Shown here: piece by piece, positions 1 through 7,759 of the stretch
Layout of the letters: each line of letters opens with the position of its first letter
Position numbering within the stretch: position 1 is the first letter of the stretch
From: Circinella minor
Taxonomy: Eukaryota > Mucoromycota > Mucoromycetes > Mucorales > Lichtheimiaceae
Assembly (NCBI GenBank): GCA_016758965.1
Contig: JAEPRB010000418.1
Span: forward strand, 1-16,390
DNA: 16,390 bases
Reading direction: 5' to 3'
Program-made: the position numbers and the translations under genes
Notes under the pieces: model-generated
Told to the model about the DNA's origin: nothing
Database searches by the model: none
The model's input: the letters and a program-made list of their open reading frames with translations, nothing else

Positions 1-129
1 AGATGACAGAAAAAAAAAGAAAAAAAAGGTTGGTCTTACTAATCTTGTTTTCAGCTTACGCGTCACAACTTTTAATCCATTTTTTTTCAGTCTCAGATCT
101 TTTTGGGCGCAAAATTCAAGTTTTGCCAT
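1..129 (-). CDS. Possible 5' end of an unidentified gene leaving the window
   Basis: An ATG at 129-127 opens a frame that stays open to the window edge, 43 codons. The first 30 codons look coding: MAKLEFCAQKDLRLKK and then a basic stretch containing VVTRKLKTRL. A good splice donor (GTAAGA at 39-34) follows the codon for the last L, and the pyrimidine-rich stretch after it could be intron, so exon 1 may be 129-40. The ATG is exactly where repeat X ends, so X would supply the promoter or 5' leader. I do not recognise the protein; it is basic and could be nucleic-acid binding. An alternative is chance: the frame is short and partly A/T-rich. Confidence 0.25.
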   Translation of the reverse strand, partial: MAKLEFCAQKDLRLKKNGLKVVTRKLKTRLVRPTFFFFFFLSS

Positions 130-398
130 AATAACATAAAAGGAAAAGGATATTATAAACGGGAGAGACGACGGAGGTAATAATAATAAATAATATAAAT
201 AGAAATAAGGGAGACAATGTATGAAAGAATATAGGAGGAACAGATGGGTGATGAATAAAAGTAACCGATGGGTAAATATGTTAGGTAGAAGTATTTACCT
301 GGCGACGATCCGGATTCCTGGGTTGGAATCGTCGCTTCGACATCACATTTGGAGCTAATGTGGAACTAGGAACAAAACCCGCTTTAGACGCGACAACA
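127..398 (-). repeat. Repeat X, copy 1 (272 bp, inverted relative to copy 2)
   Basis: Read on the minus strand, this segment matches 11403-11674 over 272 bp with no gap. I count 12 mismatches (about 95.6% identity), all transitions. It holds a GC-richer block (298-398), then an AT-rich block. The GC-rich block reads on the minus strand as an open frame containing SKRRFQPRNP followed by a donor-like GTAAAT at 298, and contains a nested inverted repeat (GCGAC at 302-306 with GTCGC at 331-335; GATTCC at 313-318 with GGAATC directly inside). The repeat's far end is the G of an ATG in both copies. I cannot assign it to a known element class; it could be a duplicated promoter/5' gene segment or part of an unrecognised transposon. 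Confidence 0.8.
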
Positions 399-522
399 GT
401 GACACGTGGTGGAGATTCCCTTGTTGAAAAGTCTGTCAAAATAAAAGAAAAGAAAAAGGTAAAAGTAAAAGTGAAAGAACTCGAAAAGATGAAGATTTAT
501 TAATTCGCGGCTAAACCGCCCA

Positions 523-534
523 TATTTATATATA
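523..534 (-). promoter_or_regulatory. TATA-like box, minus strand
   Basis: TATATATAAATA on the minus strand, followed by a GC-rich step and a long pyrimidine-rich stretch ending in a splice-acceptor-like TTTTGACAG near 436. It lies about 180 bp upstream of the ATG at 343-341 and about 395 bp upstream of the ATG at 129, so it could drive the possible minus-strand gene. AT-rich background makes chance occurrence quite likely. Confidence 0.25.
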
Positions 535-644
535 CTTGAATGGTCACATGACCACCCAAAAATCAATTCTAATTCACAAATCACGTGAACCTTATCTTTG
601 GTCTGACCAAACAAAACTACCACACAAAGTGTCAAAAGCATCTA

Positions 645-717
645 GCCTTGCTAGCTCAATCGGCAGAGCGTGAGACTCTTAATCTCAAGGTTGGGGGTTC
701 GACCCCCCCGTAGGGCT
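645..717 (+). tRNA. tRNA-Lys (anticodon CTT)
   Basis: A complete 73-nt cloverleaf without an intron. Acceptor stem GCCTTGC (645-651) pairs with GTAGGGC (710-716), with two G-U wobbles; T717 is the discriminator base. D arm GCTC/GAGC (654-657, 666-669), anticodon stem TGAGA/TCTCA around loop CTCTTAA with CTT at 678-680, and T arm GGGGG/CCCCC around TTCGACC. The A box (TAGCTCAATCGG) and B box (GGTTCGACCCC) are both good matches to Pol III internal promoters. No CCA is encoded, as in eukaryotes. A run of five T at 756-760 could terminate transcription. It reads AAG codons. Confidence 0.96.
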
Positions 718-1456
718 AACATTAATTTGTAATTAATGTAATTTGATTATGTTTATTTTTGAAGATCAGTGTGTTGTAGTTACAACTATTTTCCTTTTTG
801 GATTATTTTTGTGTTACTTCTTTTATGTAATATATTTTGGTGGATAACACCATAGCCAAATAAAATAGAATAACAAAAAGGAAAATATAAAAATAAAAGG
901 TAATGTAAAGATATCTTTTTATTTAATAAAATAACCCACTATTTATATATTTTCTAAACTACTGCGGAAGATAATAGATGGTGAAGTGATCATAGTTAAT
1001 ATAAGTCATTGTGTAAAGATATGCTGCAGTTTACGATAAAGAAATAAAAGAAGTATAATTGGTATCAAAAATACTAACTAATAATTATACTATGAAGGTA
1101 ATACTGAATATTTTTAGCTATGACATTTATATAGATATTTGATTTTTATGATGCCACATAGTTATATCCATATTATTGTCACTTTACCATATTATCTATT
1201 TGAACACATATTCAATCTACAATCATTCCACGCATATTATTATTATTAGTCTTACATATATTTATCATTATTCAGAATAGTTAGGAAAATATAATAATAT
1301 GAAAGTGGTAAATTTAGGTAACACATAAAAAATATTATTATAGGTCCTATAGCTGGAATATAGGATAATTGATAAAATTGATTTTACATATAAGTAATAT
1401 TGATTTCTAATAGAGTCATTTCTCATACCTAATATCCAGTGAGTAGCAAGATGTTA
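718..1456. other. AT-rich intergenic region, no gene recognised
   Basis: Between the tRNA and MULE B there is strongly AT-rich sequence with many stops in all frames, short A/T runs and AT-rich inverted repeats. No RNA gene, conserved motif or transposon end was recognised. Confidence 0.6.
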
Positions 1457-1466
1457 AAGAAGATGG
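1457..1466 (+). repeat. Candidate target-site duplication of MULE B, left
   Basis: AAGAAGATGG, repeated exactly at 4466-4475. Both copies sit immediately outside the imperfect inverted ends of the same element. A 10-bp direct repeat fits the usual 8-11 bp duplications made by Mutator-like elements. Confidence 0.55.
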
Positions 1467-1470
1467 AATG

Positions 1471-1500
1471 CCAATTTTCGTCCATGCTAATGACGACACC
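1471..1500 (+). repeat. Degenerate left terminal inverted repeat of MULE B
   Basis: CGTCCATGCTAATGACG at 1479-1495 is the inverted counterpart of CGTCATTAGCGTGGAC at 4436-4451 with one C/T difference, and both are followed outward by AATT. Similarity beyond about 25 bp is weak, so this element has short or heavily eroded TIRs, unlike MULE A. Confidence 0.5.
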
Positions 1501-1831
1501 AAATCGGACTGCTCTCCAAAATGCAAATGGGTCGTGCAAATGGGGACTGCTGAGATAAAATTGAAGCAGGAATTCAAAATTGAAACTGTACAAAAAAAAA
1601 ACTAAGTCCTCATTATCCAGTTTGACTTAGATAAAAAAATATGTAAAACTTTCTCATTGAAATGCTTCAACAAAGTTTTCACTTATTCAAAGCTCTCGAA
1701 TTATCACAAAAAATTTTAACAAAGTGATTTTATGTATATCATTCAGAAAAGTATAAGTGGGTATTTTATTTTTATTGTATATATATATAAAAAGTGAAGT
1801 GATTAAATTGTCTTTAATTATATATTATTAT

Positions 1832-4259
1832 TTATTTTTGTTTTCTAACTGCATTTCTTGGATCTATCACGTTCTGTAAAATATTATTCAAATTTTGTGT
1901 TGCTTGATTACATTCTTCTAATTGATCAGGTGTCATATTCAATAAAGTACGGTTTAACATGTCTACTGATGACGTTATTTTCGATATAATATTTTTTCTG
2001 AGCTCTTATAAATGTATTTCTTCAATTTTGTCATTATCAGCTTCATTAATAGGTCTAACAGGTTGTGCTGAACGAGAGATACCGACACAATGAAGAGGAA
2101 TATCACGGACGTGATTACAAAGGAAAATATATTTACATAATATACGATTAAAATAAAAGTCAGGACAGGTACACAAATGCAAAACGCCTTCTCAAACAGC
2201 AATTTCATAATAGATATTTTCTTTTTTTGAACAACTTTATATATATCTATATATACAATAGATTACTCAATAACCATTAGAACATGAAACAGTCCTTATA
2301 ACGCGTTTTTACTTACTTTTTGAGCATCTACAATTGAAATATATTCTGCAGCAGTATCATCATCGAGTTCATATACCGTTTGATGCCGTTTTTTTTCTTC
2401 TTTCATTAAGCTCACATCTTTGAATCTATGAAAGACTTGTAATATAGATTGTCTATACGCGCAATCAACAACTTAGGTAATGAGCCAGACTATATAATCA
2501 ATTCTGTGCTTTCTTGTTTTTTTTTCAAATAATGAGTTTTTAATTGGTTATGCCAAGATTCAATAAGATTATTTGTGTGAAACTGAATACCCTATTATGA
2601 TTGAAAGATTAGATAAAAAAAACTTATAATCATAGTTTGTTTTAATAATATTACATACCTCTCGCCACGCCTTACTCCACTTTTCTCTTTTAGGATAGTA
2701 ATAATCAAACATGTATGTATAAAAAGTTATATTTTCAACAAGGTAACACTGTCTGAATTTGTTCCACCTTACATCAAATTCTTCTGGATTCTTTGCATGC
2801 ATCAATGAACTTAAATAAACACAAGCTTTTTTACACAAAGCTTTAGAATCTGCAGTACTAGTCGAACTTTTGATCTATCAATGATCTCTTAGAGAAAATG
2901 TATATGACTATATGTATACAAACAAAAATTATTTAAGTTAACCTGTTTAACTTTTTTCCCATGCTTGTCTAATATACTAATGACAAACTAGAACTTGGAC
3001 TTCGGTACTAAACGTAGACAAAATAGCATCCATTTCAGTGACACTACAATCGATCATGATACGTTTAGGATAAAAACCACATTCAAACTTAAGCCACGAG
3101 AGCCAACGACTAATAGTAAATGAAGATTCAGAATTCATAATAAAAAAAGCAACAGGACAACCTTTGTTCGTTATATCACTCCTAGTAACAAGCGAAAACA
3201 AATAGCAATTACCACAGTCAGACAAAAATGATACACATGTTTTGTGTGTAGAATCGAGGTTAATATCCTCTTGTTTTAATAATATCTGTGTAAAAGAACA
3301 TTAGTAAAAGAGTATATATCAAAAATAATATAAATCAAAAATAATATACAAATTCATACCTTTTTCTGCCATGGAGCGACCCATGCAACCATTAATAATT
3401 CTTTTTTAGATCCATTAGCCTTTTCGTTAGCTTCAGATGTATTAATAATTTCAAATAAGGTATCATAACCTTTTTCTTTAAGGATATTAATCCATGCTTT
3501 TGTACTTTGTTTGTCGAATCAATGTTTTCTTGAAATATTATTTAAACATTGTTGGATTTGATTTACAATATCATGACGATGTACATGGAGAGCTGCAGGT
3601 ATTTTCAAAACATTTGGATCTATATTTATTTCATTTTCAAACTAATCAAACAGTAAGTTAGATATCACATCATAAATGTCCACACATTTACACATGCCAG
3701 TTCTACATACCTCGTCCATTTCTTTATTCGACAACTGTAATAAATCTTTCATTCCTCTCCAATCTTTCTTTTCTTCAACATGTTTTTCAATCCAATTCTT
3801 AACATTGAATGGAAGTCTTGATTCTTTAATATCTTGTTCACTGAAAGGATTATGACCATCATGCATCTAATTATACATTACTTCAATAATACCATTAATA
3901 GCACGTTTAGTAGCTTTGATTTTTGCAGTACAACCAGTGTGTTTTGATAAATTTGTTCGACGTTTTTTAGTTGCTAGAGGGATGGAAGACAATTTACGAC
4001 TATGATCACAAAAGTACAAAAGAGACCAATCAATTTTTTTTCTGGGACCAGGAGTGTCTTTTGTATATGAAGTTGAAGGAGCTGCAGTTGAGGTTGTGCT
4101 TTTTTTCTTATTCCAAGTCGCATGGCAAGAAGCTTCTTCATTAAACCATTTATTAAAATTATATTCATTGTGAAAAGTTAACTCCATAGGGGAACTGACC
4201 CGGTCAACAGGAGGTCGTTTGCGTACAATATAAAGTATGTCATTAGTTTGATTGTTCAT
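1832..4259 (-). pseudogene. MULE transposase pseudogene (zinc N-terminus, DDE core, SWIM)
   Basis: Exon 1 (4259-3360) stays in one frame across three stops. It has a zinc-binding N-terminus: FCDH, HTGC and, after a stop replacing a probable W, HDGH. Intron 3286-3359. Exon 2 (3285 to about 2943) carries the DDE core: D311 in LDSTHK and D379 in IMIDC, then VLVCH, where a stop and Y replace the expected W-H. The exon 2/3 junction (about 2867-2942) is uncertain, with a possible indel in an A run. Exon 3 ends at 2659; intron 2592-2658; exon 4 (2591-2317) has NNLIESWHNQLKTHYL, then a one-base slip in A9 (2517-2525). Intron from 2316; the last exon has a SWIM finger CTCPDF...CKY whose final H is Y, and a C-terminus ending at TAA 1834-1832. 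Stops lie at 3867, 3642, 3519, 2977, 2473, 2192 and 2006 (lowest coordinate). Each is one transition from W, Q or R. Confidence 0.85.
3319..3348 (+). repeat. Two-copy 16-bp tandem repeat inside the first intron of MULE B
   Basis: TCAAAAATAATATA occurs at 3319-3332 and again at 3335-3348, within the 74-bp intron. Probably slippage in A/T-rich intron DNA. Confidence 0.6.
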
Positions 4260-4339
4260 GATATATATAAATAATGAGGAATAAAAAAATAATGAATAAT
4301 AATGAATAGGATTGCGAATCTACCCATAAAGATGGGAAA

Positions 4340-4378
4340 GACGCGCGATCTGTTATTTGCCTCTAGGCAAAACGCGTC
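4340..4378 (+). other. Nested GC-rich hairpin in the 5' leader of MULE B
   Basis: GACGCG (4340-4345) pairs with CGCGTC (4373-4378), enclosing TTTGCCT (4356-4362) and AGGCAAA (4365-4371) with a 2-nt loop. It lies between the transposase start codon (4259) and the element end (4465), where subterminal transposase-binding sites are often found. Function is unknown. Confidence 0.5.
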
Positions 4379-4428
4379 TGAAGTAAAAACATTCCTGGGA
4401 AATGACGGTCTCTGAATAAAACAAAAAA

Positions 4429-4457
4429 TTGTCAACGTCATTAGCGTGGACAATTAG
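4429..4457 (-). repeat. Degenerate right terminal inverted repeat of MULE B
   Basis: CGTCATTAGCGTGGAC (4436-4451) plus AATT (4452-4455) is the inverted partner of 1473-1495, with one transition and a small gap. Confidence 0.5.
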
Positions 4458-4465
4458 GAGCGTCG

Positions 4466-4475
4466 AAGAAGATGG
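4466..4475 (+). repeat. Candidate target-site duplication of MULE B, right
   Basis: An exact copy of AAGAAGATGG at 1457-1466, directly outside the right inverted end. Confidence 0.55.
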
Positions 4476-5364
4476 TAATTTTTTTTATTTAGATGTGATG
4501 TAATTATAATTAAGATAGTAAATGGATCTGTCACAATACAGTTGTGTGATTTCTAATTAAAAAAGCAAGTTAAGGATACAAAATCACTAGTAATGGCAAG
4601 TTAATGAATAACATGAAGGAATATAATAGTTTTATTTTATAATAAATGTCAATGCATAGTGTTTTACTTTATTTCTACAGATAGTGAATGATATGAATAA
4701 AGATTTATAATTAAATAATATAGAATATTATTTTTATCTTGATTTTTATTTACATAATAAAAGATGTAATTGATTCTCTATAGTTTATTTTCTGCTATAT
4801 ATTTTCTTACCTTATTTACCTATATTTTCCATCTACACAAAAGTTTATATATCTTAATAAGGTCATAAATAATATATAATATACGACTAGTCTTTTTTTC
4901 TTTATAAAAAAAATTAGAAAAAAAATAAAGTAATAAAGCAATAAAAAATTTAAAGCAATAAAAAATTTAAAGCAATAAAAAAAACTATTTAAATCCTTCC
5001 TTATTATAGTAAATAAAAAATGTAATAGCATACAAGGGATAATTAGTATTAGAGCGATGTTGAAAAGTATAAAAAAGATATGTAAGTTTTTAACTTACAC
5101 AGTGCTTTTTTTAATTAATTTATTTAAAGAAAAAAAAATTATTGAATTCTCAGCTAAATTTTTAATTTAGGTTCTGTTAGAATTCAACAGTATCATACTT
5201 TTTTTTTTTTTTTGGTAAGAAAAAATATAGTCCGCCAATGAAATTTCTTAGAATGCTTCAAAAAATTCCCAAATTTAGAAAGAAAAGAGTTAAGAATACT
5301 AAGATGAAACATAGGAATACTGGTGAATAAGCTGGAATTTTCTAGTATAATAAACTTTTTAAGT
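4476..5364. other. AT-rich spacer between MULE B and the Ndc10-like gene
   Basis: Very AT-rich sequence with long A and T runs and no recognisable gene. A low-complexity minus-strand open frame near 4816-5031, made of F, I, L and K, is not convincing coding. It contains a short tandem repeat (listed separately). Confidence 0.6.
4935..4980 (+). repeat. 17-bp tandem repeat, about 2.7 copies
   Basis: The unit AAAGCAATAAAAAATTT is repeated exactly at 4935-4951 and 4952-4968 with a partial third copy from 4969. A simple AT-rich minisatellite with no evident function. Confidence 0.8.
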
Positions 5365-5372
5365 TATAAATA
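5365..5372 (+). promoter_or_regulatory. TATA box of the Ndc10-like gene
   Basis: TATAAATA lies 64 bp upstream of the ATG at 5436, followed by a C/T-rich stretch (about 5410-5425) typical of fungal transcription start regions. The spacing fits a short 5' leader. Confidence 0.45.
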
Positions 5373-5435
5373 CTGAGTACCTTTTTTTATATCGCGCAAA
5401 AAAAAAAACCTCTTTTACTTCTTTAACAATTTAAC

Positions 5436-6543
5436 ATGAAACCCCAACATTCCATTATCGAAATCAATACTACTCCTACTGTACCTGCAGACACCTGTCC
5501 AATGAAGCGTGCTCGTGGTCGCCCTAAGAAAACCAACCAACAGGACCTGAACTCTATCACTAATATAACAAATGCGTCAATGGCCTTAAATAGCCACGCG
5601 AATGTTTCGGTTACTAATGCTAATTCTTTAAGAGATTTAAGTGAATTAGATACCGCACTCGAGGTACTGTCGAGAAAAGTGAGACCAAGTACTGCACTTG
5701 CTTACAGACAACCAATAGCTCATTGGAAGGTAGTTAAACTATTTCTTTTAAAAAAATATTACGTACTTCTTACTTTATATTTAATATTTTACTCTGTAAA
5801 CTGTAGAATTTTTGCAATGAAAATATGCATTGATTTAATACTAATCCAGAATACCCATATACTGTGGGGCCACCTGAGCTCGTCATTGCATTTTTTAAAG
5901 AATTTGTATTTAAGTGTACATATACAAAATATGTAGCAATTGGTTCGGATGTTAGGACTCAAATCTACTTGAGAAATGATAACGAACCAAGCTCGTCTGT
6001 GACTTTGCCTCAGTGTAAGTTGAATAAATTATTTATTAACATGCGTTCTATTGTGATATTAATATATTGCTTTCCGTTTATTTTATTTCCAATACGTAGT
6101 GACAGAGGCAGCACCTTTCAGTAGAGATGGAAAAGCAAAAATGCTTATAGTTCCATTAAGCTATGAATCTGTAAATCAGTATAAAAAAGTGTTGATGTTT
6201 CTTCATGAGTTTCAAAGCACACAGCATTCGATTGAATGGCCATCACCAAAGAGAACCAAAAATCTTATTGATATCATCAAAGAATACAAATGCAGCCTTG
6301 TCTATGATCAGGTACAGACAAATGCTAATAGAGCTGCTCACTGTGTGATTCAGGACTCATACAAATCTGGACAGTTGATTAAGATTCTAAAATCGCTCTG
6401 GACAGCAAACAGCAAATTGGGATTGAGAGAGATGTTTTCTATTTCTGCTCGTTATCACATGCTTCCCCAAGATCAAGACCTCAGAAATCTGAACTTTGCT
6501 GATTGCTTTTGTACAATCATTCCTAAAAAACAGCACAGAGGAA
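5436..6543 (+). pseudogene. Ndc10/Crypton-like recombinase-type gene, 3' truncated
   Basis: Three exons join in phase. Exon 1 (5436-5729, 98 codons) has an AT-hook, KRARGRPKK at residues 24-32, and then RPSTALAYRQPIAHWK, like the N-terminal SAM-like core-binding fold of tyrosine recombinases. Intron 5730-5806 (77 bp). Exon 2 (5807-6014) continues NFCNENMH, a stop (TGA 5831-5833, codon 107), then NPEYPYTVGPPELV. Intron 6015-6099 (85 bp). Exon 3 runs from 6100 and holds REMFSISARYHMLPQDQDLR then NFADCFC, resembling the domain shared by yeast Ndc10 and Crypton-type proteins. The frame runs into the left TIR of MULE A, so the C-terminal part, where the catalytic Tyr would lie, is missing; it does not resume beyond the right TIR. 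The family call is from motif memory. It may be a decayed Crypton-like transposon or a domesticated relative. Confidence 0.65.
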
Positions 6544-6656
6544 CAATATACCTATGTCCAGGCACCTTAACTTTGAAGCCCCCCCATTAAAAGTTAAGAT
6601 TTCGAGCCCAGATTTTCACTATGGGTGAGTGACAAAATCAAGTGATAGGGGTAATT

Positions 6657-6689
<33 letters not shown>

Positions 6690-7495
6690 TGATCATTTAT
6701 AAAAAAGTTGATGTATAATGAAGAGAAGAAATAGATTCGACATTATCATAAAAACAGAAAGCTTTTAAATTTTTTATTAAAGATAAGTTCAAGAATAATA
6801 AGAAAAGAAGAAAAAAGAGTTAGTAGTTGTAAAATGTGAATTATAGCAGAGCGTGAGATTTTAACTTGGATTCTTATTTATGTTAATTAATTAAGTTTGA
6901 TTATTAGTTAATTGAAATAAACAATTTGGATTGATCATTATTACGCTCAAACTATCTAGTAAGTTAAAGCGAAACGTTGTGTAAATATACTATGCGTGCG
7001 TATATTTGAGGGAGAAAGAGATAAAAAAAAATATATTATCAGTATGTGAGGTGAAAGAAAAAAAAGAAGACTAGTTATTTGTTTTATTATTGCTTTGACG
7101 ATGACTTATAAATCCGTTTGAAAATCATTCATTAGAATCAACAATCCATCAAACAATCGACATCTTTTTGAATAACTATCAACTTTGATTCTTTCTGACG
7201 TTATTATTAAATATATATAAAAGGCGAACACAAAGAAATATACACTTTTTATTTATTTATTATGGTAACACGCTTTCAACTTAGTTGAGCACCCCATCAA
7301 CACAACCGTTATTTTTTTCCTATTCAACTTTGACGAGACCTTCGACAATTATCGAAATATCTCATACAAAAAAAACATTATATGTGGATGATGGACCAAG
7401 AAAAAATCATTGTTTTGTAACAACTTGTCCTTTTTTTATCCGACTTTGATTATTATTTTTCTTCATGCGATCTAAACAATAATAATAGTACTATC
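6544..7495 (+). repeat. Left terminal inverted repeat of MULE A
   Basis: Pairs with 10379-11331. The outer end has an internal small inverted repeat (CTTAACTTT near 6566 with AAAAGTTAAG near 6590) around a C run. A T-rich tract of about 36 nt (T8-C-T2-C-T24) begins near 6655; its partner on the right is a pure run of 35 A. The inner end is AGTACTATC at 7487-7495, after which the sequences differ completely. Confidence 0.95.
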
Positions 7496-7759
7496 ACCCA
7501 ACCATTGTATATTACTTTGACAATATAACTTATTGCAATATACAAATTATCAGTGCATCAATTCAAATTTATAGAGTACTGATATTGGAAGGAAAAATAA
7601 GGTGAAGGAGAATGTATTTGAATGAATAAGATATAAAGGATAATATATACGAAATAAAGAATAAAAATATAATAATGATATATAAAAAAAGAAAAGTGAT
7701 AGGAATATAAAAAGATTGAGAGAGAGATGGAAAGAATACATGTGAAGATGTGTATGTTA

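Larger units (their letters stand above)
1467..4465 (-). mobile_element. MULE B, decayed Mutator-like DNA transposon, about 3.0 kb
   Basis: The element is bounded by imperfect inverted ends (about 1471-1500 and 4429-4457), flanked by an exact 10-bp direct repeat, and contains a single minus-strand transposase pseudogene. The transposase family is clear from its D-T-H and I-D-C core motifs, its C..H motif, its NN-IESWHNQLK block and its SWIM finger. It is clearly non-autonomous now because its transposase has at least seven stops. It differs in sequence from MULEs A and C, so three families co-occur in this window. Confidence 0.65.

Noticed and set aside
1468..1605. Plus-strand 45-codon frame starting MPIFVHANDDTKSD
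   Set aside because: It reads well by eye but lies across the left inverted end of MULE B, is short, and has no promoter or homologous feature.
1975..2208. Minus-strand open frame with hydrophobic product
   Set aside because: It overlaps the SWIM exon of MULE B in the wrong frame; the correct frame shows CTCPDF...CKY and shares the stop at 1832.
4256..4453. Minus-strand frame upstream of the MULE B start
   Set aside because: It covers the hairpin and right terminal repeat of the element and has no domain; most likely leader DNA.
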